Shown: one piece after another, positions 46,042 to 56,014 of the stretch
Layout: each line of letters begins with the position of its first letter
Numbering within the stretch: the stretch's first letter is position 1
DNA from: Phytobacter massiliensis JC163
Lineage (GTDB): Bacteria > Pseudomonadota > Gammaproteobacteria > Enterobacterales > Enterobacteriaceae
Assembly: GCF_000321045.1 (NCBI RefSeq)
Contig: NZ_HE578948.1
Location: 41,829-105,828, forward strand
Direction: 5' to 3'
DNA length: 64,000 bases
Position numbers and translations under genes: made by a program
The notes under the pieces: generated by a model
Databases searched by the model: none
Told to the model about the DNA's origin: nothing
Seen by the model: the letters and a program-made list of their open reading frames with translations, nothing else

Positions 46042-46974
46042 ATGATCATCGTTACCGGCGGCGCAGGTTTTATCGGCAGCAACATTGTTAAGGCCCTGAA
46101 TGACAAAGGCATCACCGATATTCTGGTGGTGGACAACCTGAAAGACGGCACCAAGTTCGTTAATCTGGTGGACCTGAACATTGCCGACTATATGGATAAA
46201 GAAGATTTCCTGATCCAGATTATGGCGGGCGAAGAGTTCGGCGATATCGAGGCCATCTTCCATGAAGGTGCCTGCTCTTCCACCACCGAGTGGGACGGCA
46301 AGTACATGATGGATAACAACTATCAGTACTCCAAAGAACTGCTGCACTACTGCCTGGAGCGCGAAATTCCGTTCCTGTACGCTTCGTCCGCGGCGACCTA
46401 TGGCGGCCGCACCTCTGACTTTATCGAATCCCGCGAATATGAGAAACCGCTGAACGTTTACGGCTACTCGAAGTTCCTGTTTGACGAATACGTGCGCCAG
46501 ATCCTGCCGGAAGCGAACTCGCAGATCGTCGGCTTCCGCTATTTCAACGTCTACGGCCCGCGCGAAGGCCACAAAGGCAGCATGGCGAGCGTTGCGTTCC
46601 ATCTCAATACCCAGCTTAACAATGGCGAAACGCCGAAGCTGTTCGAAGGCAGCGAGAACTTTAAGCGCGATTTCGTCTACGTTGGCGACGTGGCGGCGGT
46701 GAACCTGTGGTTCTGGGAAAACGGCGTCTCCGGCATCTTTAACCTGGGGACCGGTCGTGCGGAATCCTTCCAAGCCGTGGCGGATGCCGCGCTGGCGTTC
46801 CACAAAAAAGACCAGCTCGAATACATCCCCTTCCCGGACAAGCTGAAAGGCCGCTACCAGGCGTTTACCCAGGCGGATCTGACTAACCTGCGCGCCGCCG
46901 GTTATGACAAACCGTTCAAAACCGTAGCCGAAGGGGTTGCGGAGTATATGGCCTGGCTGAACCGCGACGCGTAA
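46042..46974 (+). CDS. hldD: ADP-L-glycero-D-manno-heptose 6-epimerase
   Basis: Makes ADP-L-glycero-D-manno-heptose, the inner-core heptose donor. The start [20 protein letters not shown] is set by the Rossmann motif; the 310 residues equal E. coli HldD (RfaD). The SDR catalytic YxxxK is in [12 protein letters not shown] near residue 140. It opens the core cluster, 9 bp before waaF. Confidence 0.97.
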   Translation: MIIVTGGAGFIGSNIVKALNDKGITDILVVDNLKDGTKFVNLVDLNIADYMDKEDFLIQIMAGEEFGDIEAIFHEGACSSTTEWDGKYMMDNNYQYSKELLHYCLEREIPFLYASSAATYGGRTSDFIESREYEKPLNVYGYSKFLFDEYVRQILPEANSQIVGFRYFNVYGPREGHKGSMASVAFHLNTQLNNGETPKLFEGSENFKRDFVYVGDVAAVNLWFWENGVSGIFNLGTGRAESFQAVADAALAFHKKDQLEYIPFPDKLKGRYQAFTQADLTNLRAAGYDKPFKTVAEGVAEYMAWLNRDA

Positions 46975-46983
46975 GAAAACGCT

Positions 46984-48030
46984 ATGAAAATACTGGTTGT
47001 AGGCCCGTCCTGGGTAGGCGACATGATGATGTCGCAAAGCCTCTATCGCACGCTCAAGGCGCGCTATCCCCAGGCGATAATCGACGTGATGGCGCCTGCA
47101 TGGTGCCGCCCGCTGTTATCGCGGATGCCGGAAGTCAACGAGGCGATCCCGATGCCGCTCGGCCACGGGGCGCTGGAACTCGGCGAGCGGCGCAGGCTCG
47201 GCCATAGCCTGCGCGAAAGACGTTACGATCGCGCCTACGTGCTGCCAAACTCCTTTAAGTCGGCGCTGGTGCCGTTCTTCGCCGGTATCCCGCATCGTAC
47301 CGGCTGGCGCGGCGAAATGCGCTACGGCCTGCTGAACGACGCTCGCGTGCTGGATAAAGCCGCCTGGCCGTTGATGGTGGAGCGTTATGTGGCGCTGGCT
47401 TATGACAAAGGCGTCATGCAAAGCGCGAAAGATCTGCCGCAGCCGCTGCTCTGGCCGCAGTTGCAGGTGAGCGACGCTGAAAAAGCGCAAGCCTGCGCGG
47501 CGTTTTCGCTCAGCGCCGAACGCCCGCTGATTGGCTTCTGCCCCGGCGCGGAATTTGGTCCGGCCAAGCGCTGGCCGCACTACCACTACGCGGAGCTGGC
47601 GAAGCAGCTGATTGACGAAGGCTTTCAGGTTGTGCTGTTTGGCTCGAAAAAAGATCACGATGCCGGGAATGAAATTCTTGCCGCGCTCAGCGTTGAGCAG
47701 CAGGCCTGGTGTCGCAATCTGGCAGGCGAAACCGAGCTTGAGCAGGCGGTCGTGCTGATTGCAGCCTGTAAAGCGGTGGTCAGCAACGACTCTGGCCTGA
47801 TGCATGTCGCCGCCGCGCTCGATCGCCCGCTGGTGGCGCTGTATGGCCCCAGCAGCCCCGATTTCACCCCGCCGCTCTCCCATAAGGCGCGGGTCATTCG
47901 CCTGATCAGCGGCTACCACAAAGTACGCAAAGGCGATGCCGCCGAAGGTTATCACCAGAGCCTGATCGACATTACGCCGCAGCGCGTGCTCGAAGAGCTC
48001 AATGCGCTGCTCCTGAACGAAGAAGGGTAA
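46984..48030 (+). CDS. waaF: ADP-heptose:LPS heptosyltransferase II
   Basis: GT9 enzyme adding heptose II to heptose I. The 348 residues equal E. coli WaaF, starting MKILVVGPSWVGDMMMSQSL with the N-terminal acceptor motif and carrying the donor-site motifs GFCPGAEFGPAKRWP and SNDSGLMHVAAAL. waaC follows after 3 bp. Confidence 0.97.
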   Translation: MKILVVGPSWVGDMMMSQSLYRTLKARYPQAIIDVMAPAWCRPLLSRMPEVNEAIPMPLGHGALELGERRRLGHSLRERRYDRAYVLPNSFKSALVPFFAGIPHRTGWRGEMRYGLLNDARVLDKAAWPLMVERYVALAYDKGVMQSAKDLPQPLLWPQLQVSDAEKAQACAAFSLSAERPLIGFCPGAEFGPAKRWPHYHYAELAKQLIDEGFQVVLFGSKKDHDAGNEILAALSVEQQAWCRNLAGETELEQAVVLIAACKAVVSNDSGLMHVAAALDRPLVALYGPSSPDFTPPLSHKARVIRLISGYHKVRKGDAAEGYHQSLIDITPQRVLEELNALLLNEEG

Positions 48031-48033
48031 TTA

Positions 48034-49017
48034 ATGCGGGTTCTGATCGTTAAAACCTCTTCAATGGGTGACGTGCTGCATACCCTTCCGGCCCTCACCG
48101 ATGCCGCCCGCGCCATCCCCGGCATTCGTTTTGACTGGGTGGTGGAAGAGGGCTTCGCGCAGATACCTTCCTGGCATGAAGCCGTTGACCGGGTCATTCC
48201 GGTGGCGATTCGTCGCTGGCGTAAGGGGTGGTTTTCCGCGCCGGTAAAGGCGGAGCGGCTGGCCTTTCGTCAGGCGTTGCAGGCTGAGCGCTACGACGCC
48301 GTCATTGACGCCCAGGGGCTGGTAAAAAGCGCCGCGCTGGTAACGCGCCTGGCCCACGGTATTAAGCACGGCATGAACTGGCAGAGCGCCCGCGAGCCGC
48401 TGGCGAGCCTGTTTTACAACCGCCGCCACGCCATTGCGAAACAGCAGCACGCTGTTGAACGCACCCGCGAACTGTTCGCCAAAAGCCTGGGTTATGCAAA
48501 GCCTGAAACCCAGGGCGATTACGCCATTGCCCGCCATTTTGTGACCGGCGACGGCCCGCAATCGCCTTACGCTGTCTTTTTACACGCCACCACGCGCGAC
48601 GATAAACACTGGCCGGAAAGCCACTGGCGCGCGCTGATTGCCCTGCTTGCCGACAGCGGCCTGCGTATTAAACTGCCGTGGGGCGCGCCCCATGAAGAGG
48701 CGCGGGCGAAACGGCTGGCGGAAGGCTATGATTTTGTTGAGGTGCTGCCGCGCATGAGCCTGGAGAGTGTCGCCAGGGTGCTGGCCGGCGCGAAGTTTGT
48801 GGTCTCTGTCGATACCGGCCTGAGCCATCTGACCGCTGCCCTCGACCGACCTAACCTGACGCTGTACGGCCCAACGGATCCTGGGCTGATTGGCGGCTAC
48901 GGAAAAAACCAATATATCTGCCGCCCGGAACATTCATCGCAGTTAAGCGATCTCAACGCCGCTGCGGTTTTTGCGCAATTACAGCCTTTGCTGGCAGCAG
49001 AGAGTGACTATGTCTGA
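48034..49017 (+). CDS. waaC: ADP-heptose:LPS heptosyltransferase I
   Basis: GT9 enzyme adding the first heptose to Kdo2-lipid A. The 327 residues (E. coli 319) start MRVLIVKTSSMGDVLHTLPA, with the catalytic-Asp segment near residue 13 and the donor site SVDTGLSHLTAALDRPNLTLYGPTDP near 260. The 3' end overlaps waaQ by 8 bp. Confidence 0.97.
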   Translation: MRVLIVKTSSMGDVLHTLPALTDAARAIPGIRFDWVVEEGFAQIPSWHEAVDRVIPVAIRRWRKGWFSAPVKAERLAFRQALQAERYDAVIDAQGLVKSAALVTRLAHGIKHGMNWQSAREPLASLFYNRRHAIAKQQHAVERTRELFAKSLGYAKPETQGDYAIARHFVTGDGPQSPYAVFLHATTRDDKHWPESHWRALIALLADSGLRIKLPWGAPHEEARAKRLAEGYDFVEVLPRMSLESVARVLAGAKFVVSVDTGLSHLTAALDRPNLTLYGPTDPGLIGGYGKNQYICRPEHSSQLSDLNAAAVFAQLQPLLAAESDYV

Positions 49018-50113
49018 TTTTTTCTCCGCAGCGCAGCCGCCCAGGCGCGTGCTGATTATTAAACTGCGCCACCACGGCGATGTCCTGCTCACCTCGCCGG
49101 TGTTTACCGTGCTGAAAAAGAACTGGCCGGGCGTGGAAGTGGATGCGCTGGTCTACGACGATACCCAGGCGATGCTTACCAGCCACCCGTGGATTGACCA
49201 GGTGCATACCATTGGCCGCAACTGGCGTAAACAGGGCTGGTTCGCCCAGTTTCGCCTCTACCGCGCCCTGCTCAACACGCTTAAGGCGCGGCAGTACGAT
49301 GTGCTGATCAACCTGACCGAGCACTGGCACGGCGCACGGCTGGCGCGCCGCCTGAAGCCGCGGGTTTCGGTGGGCTTTAAGCCGGATAAACGCGGCGGGT
49401 TGGCCCGTCGGCGCTGGGTGAAATCCTTTACCACGCTCTACCCGGCCATTCAGGACAACAGCCGCCATATGGTGGAGGTGAATCTGGATGCCCTCCGACG
49501 TATCGGTATTCATCCGCAAAGCGATGTGGACAAGCACACCCTGTTCGTCCCCGGCGACGAAGCGGAGGCCTCTGTCGCGCAGAAGCTCGCCGGGTTTGTC
49601 CTGCAAAGCAAATCCTATATCCTGGTGCACCCCACCTCGCGCTGGATGTTTAAAGCGTGGCAAATCGACAAGCTGGCGGCGACCATCGATACCCTTGCCG
49701 CACGCGGGCTGCCGGTAATTCTCTCCGCCGCGCCGTCGAAAGAAGAGACGGCTTATATGGACGAGCTGCGCGCCGCGCTGACGCAGCCGGTGTTTGATTT
49801 AAGCGGGCAACTCAACTTAAAAGAGCTGGGCGCGCTGATGAAGCACGCGCGGCTCTTTTTTGGCGTCGACTCTATGCCGATGCACCTGGCAAGCGCCGTA
49901 GGTACGCCAACCGTCGCCATCTTCGGGCCGACCGGGGCCATTAAGTGGGCGCCGTGGGGGGTTAACTACCGGGTGATTGTCGCCGGATTCACCTGCCAGC
50001 CCTGCGGCAAAGCAGGCTGCGGCGACAGCGGCGTGTCAGACTGTATTACCGCCATTACGCCGCAGCAGGTGCTGAGCGCCATTGACACGCTGCTACTGGA
50101 AAACCCCGCATGA
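49010..50113 (+). CDS. waaQ: LPS core heptosyltransferase III WaaQ
   Basis: GT9 enzyme adding the side-branch heptose III to heptose II. The start at 49010 gives MSDFFSAAQPPRRVLIIKLR and 367 residues. Motifs: IIKLRHHGDVLLTSPVF, HPTSRWMFKAWQ and GVDSMPMHLASAVGTPTVAIFGPTG. A Cys-rich C-terminal stretch (CQPCGKAGCGDSGVSDC) is typical of WaaQ. It overlaps both neighbours (8 bp with waaC, 4 bp with the next gene), so translation is coupled. Confidence 0.95.
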   Translation: MSDFFSAAQPPRRVLIIKLRHHGDVLLTSPVFTVLKKNWPGVEVDALVYDDTQAMLTSHPWIDQVHTIGRNWRKQGWFAQFRLYRALLNTLKARQYDVLINLTEHWHGARLARRLKPRVSVGFKPDKRGGLARRRWVKSFTTLYPAIQDNSRHMVEVNLDALRRIGIHPQSDVDKHTLFVPGDEAEASVAQKLAGFVLQSKSYILVHPTSRWMFKAWQIDKLAATIDTLAARGLPVILSAAPSKEETAYMDELRAALTQPVFDLSGQLNLKELGALMKHARLFFGVDSMPMHLASAVGTPTVAIFGPTGAIKWAPWGVNYRVIVAGFTCQPCGKAGCGDSGVSDCITAITPQQVLSAIDTLLLENPA

Positions 50114-51219
50114 AGCTGGCGATTGTCCGACAGACCTACAATCCCAACGGCGGCGCGGAGCGTTTTGTCTCCCGCGCCCTCAATGTACTGGCGCGGGACG
50201 CCTCGCTGGACGTCACGCTCATTGCGCGCCAGTGGGAAGATGCCGCGGGCTGGCAGACGCTGACGGTCAATCCGCCGTTTCGTAACCGCCTTAGCCGGGA
50301 AGCCGGGTTTGCGCAGGCAGCCGCCGCGCATTTCGCCGGTTTTGATATTGTCCAGAGCCATGAGCGTATTCCCGGCGCGACCATTTTCCGCGCGGGCGAC
50401 GGCGTACACGCCACCTGGCTTGCGCAGTACGGGCGCATTCAGTCGCCGCTGGCGCGCTGGGGGCAATCCTTTAGCCGCTACCATCGCTATATTCTGCAGG
50501 CCGAAGCGCAGATGTTTACCCATCCGCAGCTGCGTAAAGTGATCTGTAATTCGAAGATGGTGCGGGATGATATCGCCCGCCGTTTCGCGCTGGCGGACGA
50601 CAAACTGACGGTCATTTACAACGGTGTTGATACCGACCATTTCAGCCCCGGCGTGCGCACGCTGTCGCAGCGTGAAGCCTGGGGTATTCCGGCAGATGCG
50701 CCGGTGCTGGCCTATGTGGGGTCAGGGTTCAGCCGCAAAGGGGTAGCGACGGCGCTGCGGGCCATTGTTCCCCACTCCGCTGTCTGGCTGCTTGTCGCCG
50801 GGCGCGATAAGCACGCGCGCAAATTTGAAAAGCTGGCGCAGTCGCTTGGCGTTGCCGCCAGGGTACGTTTTCTGGGGCCGGTTGCCGACGTGCGCCAGGT
50901 CTACGGCACGGCGGACGCGCTGATTTTGCCGACGCTGTACGATCCGTTTCCCAATGTTTGCGTTGAGGCGCTGGCCTGCGGCCTGCCGCTGCTTACCAGC
51001 CACGGCTGCGGCGCGGCGGAGTGGATTGATGAAGGCGTCAACGGCTGGGTGCGCGATGCGCTGGACGTTGACGGCTACCGCGAGGCGCTCCATCACTGGC
51101 TTGCAGGGCGGGTGCAGGGCGTGGATTATGCAGCGGCGGCGCGGGCTACCGCTGAACCTTACACCCTCGAACGTATGGCGGGGGAGCTGCAGGCGCTCTA
51201 CCGTGACCTGCTGCGCTGA
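50110..51219 (+). CDS. wabG: GT4 core glycosyltransferase, WabG-like
   Basis: The 369 residues form a GT-B family 4 enzyme: N-terminal MKLAIVRQTYNPNGGAERFV, the hinge VIYNGVDTDHFSPG, GSGFSRKGVATAL, and the donor site LPTLYDPFPNVCVEALACGLP. The pattern and the position after waaQ match WabG of Klebsiella, which adds galacturonic acid to heptose II; E. coli WaaG, a glucosyltransferase, is the related alternative. I prefer wabG because the cluster is otherwise Klebsiella-like, but the donor sugar is inferred. Its last 22 bp overlap the convergent GT4 gene. Confidence 0.8.
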   Translation: MKLAIVRQTYNPNGGAERFVSRALNVLARDASLDVTLIARQWEDAAGWQTLTVNPPFRNRLSREAGFAQAAAAHFAGFDIVQSHERIPGATIFRAGDGVHATWLAQYGRIQSPLARWGQSFSRYHRYILQAEAQMFTHPQLRKVICNSKMVRDDIARRFALADDKLTVIYNGVDTDHFSPGVRTLSQREAWGIPADAPVLAYVGSGFSRKGVATALRAIVPHSAVWLLVAGRDKHARKFEKLAQSLGVAARVRFLGPVADVRQVYGTADALILPTLYDPFPNVCVEALACGLPLLTSHGCGAAEWIDEGVNGWVRDALDVDGYREALHHWLAGRVQGVDYAAAARATAEPYTLERMAGELQALYRDLLR

Positions 51220-52301
51220 GCGGCGTCGGTAAACACTTTTTCCATCGCGTCGAGCATCCGCTCGCGGGTTAAATGGGCACACAGGTAGTCATACCCCTGC
51301 TGCGCCAGTTTCTCCCGCAGCACGCCATCTTCGTACAGTTTGACAATCGCGTCGCGCAGCGCCGCCTCATCGCGCTGAGGGATAAGCAGCCCGGTCTCAT
51401 TGTTGATAACCGCATCGGCGGTACCGCCCGCATCGGTGGCAATGGTCGCTATGCGGGACGCCAGCGACTGCAACACCCCCTGCGGCACGCCTTCCATATC
51501 GTGAGAGGGGCTGAGGGCGATATCAAAGGCCGGGAACCACTGTTCCGGGTCGCTGCGATGGCCTGCCATCACTACCCGCTGCGCTAACCCCAGCTCCGTA
51601 ATCTGTTGTGCCAGCGTCGCTTTGTGCGGCCCTTCGCCGACAATCGCCAGCTTAATCGCCGGGTTATCGATTTGCGCCAGCGCCCGCAGCAGTACGCTGT
51701 GGCCTTTATTTGGCCGTAGGTGAGAGACCACGCCCAGCCAGAAATCGTCCTGCGTTAACCCACAGTGCGCCCTGGCGGCCTGCCTATCGCCCGGCTGAAA
51801 ACGTCGCGTGTCTACCCCGCTGGGGACAGAGGTGCTTTGCGCCATCGGCACGCCGATATCAGCCATCTGATGACGCAGCGCCTCGCCGGTGGTGACGATA
51901 TGGGCGCAGGCTTTGCGAAACAGCCAGCGGGTGGTCCAGTTATTACGCGGCACGCCTGACGCATGACGGGTGCGCACCAGCGGCACGGGGTTGGCAAGCG
52001 TCAGGTTCGCCAGCGCCACCAGCCAGGTGTCGGCGGAGTTGTGACTATTGATGACATCAATAGTAGCGCGGTGGCTGATAATCCAGCGACGTAGCTGCTG
52101 CAGGTTTTTAAGGTTCTTACGCTTTAGCGGCATCGTTACCACATTCAGCCCGGCGTTGCGCGCAAACTCATGTAGCGGCGCGGTTTCAGGACACAAAATC
52201 GTGACCTGGTGGCCGCGTTCAATCATTCCCAGCGATTCGTTAATGATGCGCAAGGGCTGCCCGCCTTTGCCGCCGTCTGCTTCTGTATGGACGATGTGCA
52301 T
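51198..52301 (-). CDS. Family 4 glycosyltransferase, opposite strand within the LPS cluster
   Basis: The start is set at MHIVHTEADGGKGGQPLRII, giving 367 residues; an in-frame extension upstream is unlikely. It is a GT-B enzyme with VPSGVDTRRFQPGDR, GVVSHLRPNKGHSVLLRAL and the donor site SPSHDMEGVPQGVLQSLASR, in which the usual second Glu of the EX7E motif is Gln, as in some related enzymes. It is the only gene of the core cluster on the minus strand, overlaps wabG tail to tail and is divergent from waaL across 237 bp. Sugar unknown; an outer-core transferase is likely. Confidence 0.82.
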   Translation of the reverse strand: MHIVHTEADGGKGGQPLRIINESLGMIERGHQVTILCPETAPLHEFARNAGLNVVTMPLKRKNLKNLQQLRRWIISHRATIDVINSHNSADTWLVALANLTLANPVPLVRTRHASGVPRNNWTTRWLFRKACAHIVTTGEALRHQMADIGVPMAQSTSVPSGVDTRRFQPGDRQAARAHCGLTQDDFWLGVVSHLRPNKGHSVLLRALAQIDNPAIKLAIVGEGPHKATLAQQITELGLAQRVVMAGHRSDPEQWFPAFDIALSPSHDMEGVPQGVLQSLASRIATIATDAGGTADAVINNETGLLIPQRDEAALRDAIVKLYEDGVLREKLAQQGYDYLCAHLTRERMLDAMEKVFTDAAQRSRSR

Positions 52302-52538
52302 AAATTTCCCGTAGAGGCTGAATACTGCCTGACAGGGCATTATATACGTTGCCGGGCGCGTTATGTCCAAACGACAGTTACATAAATGCGCAACAGAATA
52401 ATCTCGCTTACAAACATTCGCCTTCTGTCATCAGGGTAGATATGGTAATTTTCACGGGCTTTTATTCGCCGCGGCAATAAGAAGCAACGACCTCAACGTG
52501 TCTGTAGAGATGGTGGAATTCTAACCAGCCTGAAAATT

Positions 52539-53909
52539 ATGACAAATACTCGCAATATCATGACGGGCGCGCTTGTCCTGTTTGTACTGGCTTTATGTTT
52601 CGTCTGGCCGATTCCTAACGACCAAATACCTTTTCACCGTAACGGATTGATTTATCCCGTTATTCTTCTGGCGGTTGGTCTCTTTTTTAGCGCAAAGGCA
52701 GCCAGAGAACGGGTAGATTTAAGTAAAATTAAGCTGGTTCTCATCGTCATAGGGGTGCTGACGCTTTTTATCCTTATCAACGGCTTTTTCGTCGCGCCTG
52801 ATATTAAAGAAATGGTTTCGACCTGGAACGGGCAATGGCTGCGGCCGGTATTACTGTTCTGCGCGGGACTGGTGATATTACCGGCTATTCAGAACAGCTT
52901 TCCCTCTATTACGGCGGCGCGTTTTTTCACGCTGGTAATTCTCTTTTTCTGGGCGGTTGTCTGTATCCATTTGCTGGATACCGCGTGGCTATACTGGCGT
53001 GATGGCTTCATACACTGGGGCGAAACGCGCATCGTCTATAACCGCACGCGAATGAGTTTCCAGGTCAATATGATCACCGGCTTCCTGCTGGCGGAACTGC
53101 TGGCGCGCGGGTTGATACATCAGCGCTTTTTACGCCTGAGCACGCCGCTGCTGGTGGTTATCGTGGTGAGCAATTTACTGTGCACCGCGCTGGTGGATAC
53201 CCGCTGGGGCACCATTGGGCTGGTGGGCAGCCTCTTCTCGACGTTTATCCTGCTGAGCGTGCACGGCATGCGCCGCAGCCGCGTGGTGCTGACGGGGGGC
53301 ATTCTGGTCGCTATTGTCATTGCCTCCGCTCTGCTCGGCTACGCGTCATGGAAAACCGACCCGCGCTGGCAGGATCTGGAGAGCGACGCCGTTACCGGCT
53401 GGAATGCTCCCTTTACCAGCTTCTGCTACAACAAAACCAGCGGCACCGTGCCGGTCAATGAGTCGGGCCGGCCAATGAACCACTCTAACGGCTGCCGCGC
53501 CAGCTTTTTCCATCAGGGCTGGCTGCTGGTGGCAGAACACCCCGCCGGGATTGGGCCGCGCAAAGAGGCGTTCCGCTACGTGTTACGGCGCGATACCCAG
53601 GATCAACGGATTAATATTCCCCATAGCCATTACGGTCTGATTGAGTTTGGTATCCAGAATGGCGTCGCAGGCATCGCTGGCTGGCTGATTCTGCTGGTGT
53701 GCTGCTGGTACATCGGCTGGCGTGAATTCCGCCATGGCAACACCATGCTGGGGATGTTTTTGCTGCTGTTTACCGTTGGGTTCTTTTCGCGCACAATGGT
53801 CGACCACAATCTGAAAGACCACTACCTTGAGCAATATATGCTGCTGACCGGGCTACTTATCGGTATGTGCGCGCTTCGTCCGAACCGCGAGCCCAACGCA
53901 ACACGCTAA
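52539..53909 (+). CDS. waaL: O-antigen ligase WaaL
   Basis: Polytopic inner-membrane enzyme that moves O-antigen from undecaprenyl diphosphate to the lipid A core. The 456-residue protein has about 11-12 hydrophobic segments and one large periplasmic loop (about residues 270-365) containing several Arg residues and INIPHSHYGLIEFGIQNGV, where the conserved catalytic His lies. WaaL proteins are poorly conserved in sequence, so the call rests on fold, this motif and locus. A second possible start is at 52560. Confidence 0.85.
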   Translation: MTNTRNIMTGALVLFVLALCFVWPIPNDQIPFHRNGLIYPVILLAVGLFFSAKAARERVDLSKIKLVLIVIGVLTLFILINGFFVAPDIKEMVSTWNGQWLRPVLLFCAGLVILPAIQNSFPSITAARFFTLVILFFWAVVCIHLLDTAWLYWRDGFIHWGETRIVYNRTRMSFQVNMITGFLLAELLARGLIHQRFLRLSTPLLVVIVVSNLLCTALVDTRWGTIGLVGSLFSTFILLSVHGMRRSRVVLTGGILVAIVIASALLGYASWKTDPRWQDLESDAVTGWNAPFTSFCYNKTSGTVPVNESGRPMNHSNGCRASFFHQGWLLVAEHPAGIGPRKEAFRYVLRRDTQDQRINIPHSHYGLIEFGIQNGVAGIAGWLILLVCCWYIGWREFRHGNTMLGMFLLLFTVGFFSRTMVDHNLKDHYLEQYMLLTGLLIGMCALRPNREPNATR

Positions 53910-54036
53910 GCAGGTCGCTACGCCGCCGGGCCTGTCGGGCCGGTCGGCGTTCAGAACTCTTAAGCACGTCAACTGTCATAATGACATCGCGTATATAAAG
54001 AACCGCTAACAGCGCGCGATGTAATATGGAGAAAGC

Positions 54037-55020
54037 ATGTCTGACACGCCGCAATTAAGCCTCATTGTCGCCGTCTTTAACGGCGAAAAATTCCTGAGCG
54101 CTTTTTTTGACAGCATTAAACAGCAGAATCTGAGCAGCCTTGAACTGGTTATTGTTAATGATGGTTCTACCGATAACTCGGCGAATATTATTAAGCATTA
54201 CGCCGGCGAGTTTCCTTATTGCCAGATTATTGACCAGCCGAATGGCGGAGTGTCCGCCGCGCGCAATGCCGGTCTTGCCGTTGCCAGAGGCGAGTATGTC
54301 GCCTTCCCGGATATCGATGACGTTATCTATCCGGGCATGTATCCGCGCCTGCTGGAAATAGCCCATGCCGGGCAGCTTGACGTTGCCACCTGCAACGGCA
54401 CCTATATCTACGATGACGGGCGTCCGGCGAAGAAAATCTTCCCCTCTGACAAGCTCCCTTCCACCGGGGTGCTGGATGGCCCGACCTGGCTGCAAATGGC
54501 CCTCGCGTCGCGCAAGTTCTTGCATGTCACCTGGCTCAATATTTACCGGCACGCCTTTATTAAAGGGCAGGGGTTCACGTTTGAGCATGGCCTGCGCCAT
54601 CAGGATATACCGTGGACCACCGAAGTGCTGCTGACCGCAAAGCGCGTGCAGTACGTAGATGAGGTGTTTTATGACTACCTTATCCATTCCGCGTCGGTGT
54701 CCCATACCCCCGGCACCGACGATACGCGGATGCGCTCCTCCCGCCACTATATGAAAATCCTTGAGATGCTGGATGCCATTAACAAGCGCTACCCGGAGCA
54801 GGTGAAGCGCGTACCGGCCTGCCAGTGGCAAATTGCCAAAGAGGGGCTGGGCATCCTGCACAGCATCAACAATATCGAAGACATGGCGAAAAAGCGCGAG
54901 ATAACCCAGGAGCTCTTCGATCGCGGTATCTGGACGCTTATCTGGCAGAACGCGCGCGGTTTCCGCCAGCGCTGGCGTCTGGGGCGTCGCTACTTCCGTC
55001 TTAAAAAAATCATCGGCTAA
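54037..55020 (+). CDS. Family 2 glycosyltransferase of the LPS core cluster
   Basis: The 327 residues begin with a standard GT2 domain: LSLIVAVFNGEKFLSAFFDS, LVIVNDGSTDNSANII, GGVSAARNAGLAVARGEYV and the metal motif FPDIDDVIYPGMY. The C-terminal third is basic and probably membrane-associated. GGAGAAAGC lies just before the ATG. Next gene starts 8 bp downstream. It likely adds an outer-core hexose or uronic acid; I do not recognise a specific named orthologue. Confidence 0.82.
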   Translation: MSDTPQLSLIVAVFNGEKFLSAFFDSIKQQNLSSLELVIVNDGSTDNSANIIKHYAGEFPYCQIIDQPNGGVSAARNAGLAVARGEYVAFPDIDDVIYPGMYPRLLEIAHAGQLDVATCNGTYIYDDGRPAKKIFPSDKLPSTGVLDGPTWLQMALASRKFLHVTWLNIYRHAFIKGQGFTFEHGLRHQDIPWTTEVLLTAKRVQYVDEVFYDYLIHSASVSHTPGTDDTRMRSSRHYMKILEMLDAINKRYPEQVKRVPACQWQIAKEGLGILHSINNIEDMAKKREITQELFDRGIWTLIWQNARGFRQRWRLGRRYFRLKKIIG

Positions 55021-55028
55021 CGGATATT

Positions 55029-56000
55029 ATGAGCAAACTTAAACTCCACGCAGTTTCTCGCGCTGACTTTATCGCTAAAAACTACTCTGATTTTCAGACA
55101 TTGCTGGATAACCGCATTAATCCGGACAGCATCCCGGAACGCTTTTATTGCGGTGGGCGCGGCGGCTGGACATTCCAGACCACCCTCGCGCTTAAGCACT
55201 ACTATGGCGATGATATTGAATGCTCATTTGGTTCTGAATGCCGTTCCGACGCCATTAACCTGATGCATAACGACGACTTTGGTTCGCGCGTTAAACCGTG
55301 GAGAGGCGTAACCGTTGTCGCACGCGCCGATCGCCCGCCTGTTATCGGCGCCGATTATGTTGTTGATCAGAACCCTGAGGTTGACGGGCATAGCAATCGT
55401 ATCTTTGTCCCCTACTGGCCCCAGCCTGGCGTGAAGCCCAGAGAACGTACCGACAGCACTGTCCAGACCGTCGCCTATTTTGGCCGCGTTGACAGCTTCC
55501 CGGAAGAGTACCGTAGCGACGCCTTTAAACAGCGGCTGGCTGAACAGGGCATTACCCTGCGTATCTCATTTGATAACTGGACCAACTACCAGGACGTGGA
55601 CGTGTGCGTCAGCTTCCGCAAATCCCACGATCATAAACTGGCGCGTAAGCCAGCCAGCAAGCTGATTAACAACTGGCTGGGCAGAACCGTGATGATTTGC
55701 GATGACGAGCCCTCTTTCCGCGCTATCCGCGAAAGCGAACTGGACTATTTGATTGCGAAGAACCCGGATGAGGCATTTGACGCGATCATGAAACTGAAAA
55801 ATTCTCCTGAGCTGTATCAGCAGATGCGTGAACAGGGAGAGAAACGTCTTCTGGTCTATTCCCGCGAGGCGGTCGCCGCCCGCTGGTATGGGCTGTTTGA
55901 GGAAATCTGGCGGAAAGGACTGCATAACCGCCCAACCCTGCTCCGCGCAGTACGCTTTGGTTTTGGTAAAGCTATACGCCCGCTGACGAAAAAGTTCTGA
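55029..56000 (+). CDS. Putative glycosyltransferase of the LPS core cluster
   Basis: The 323 residues do not show a classic GT2 domain. Features seen: FYCGGRGGWTFQTTLALKHYYG near the start, VTVVARADRPPVIGADYVVDQNP, YFGRVDSFPEEYRSDAFKQR, and CVSFRKSHDHKLARKPASKLINNW, which resembles a donor-site region of GT-B enzymes; it ends with a helical region rich in Arg and Lys. The tight packing between a GT2 and a phosphoethanolamine transferase supports a core-modifying role. No firm family or sugar assigned. Confidence 0.65.
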   Translation: MSKLKLHAVSRADFIAKNYSDFQTLLDNRINPDSIPERFYCGGRGGWTFQTTLALKHYYGDDIECSFGSECRSDAINLMHNDDFGSRVKPWRGVTVVARADRPPVIGADYVVDQNPEVDGHSNRIFVPYWPQPGVKPRERTDSTVQTVAYFGRVDSFPEEYRSDAFKQRLAEQGITLRISFDNWTNYQDVDVCVSFRKSHDHKLARKPASKLINNWLGRTVMICDDEPSFRAIRESELDYLIAKNPDEAFDAIMKLKNSPELYQQMREQGEKRLLVYSREAVAARWYGLFEEIWRKGLHNRPTLLRAVRFGFGKAIRPLTKKF

Positions 56001-56014
56001 GTTAGATCGAATCC

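Noticed and set aside
46027-47037. 336-codon open frame antisense to hldD
   Set aside because: Covers hldD exactly on the opposite strand; no recognisable domain.
52302-52538. JUMPStart/ops element before waaL
   Set aside because: I looked for the GGCGGTAG core and did not find it in this gap.
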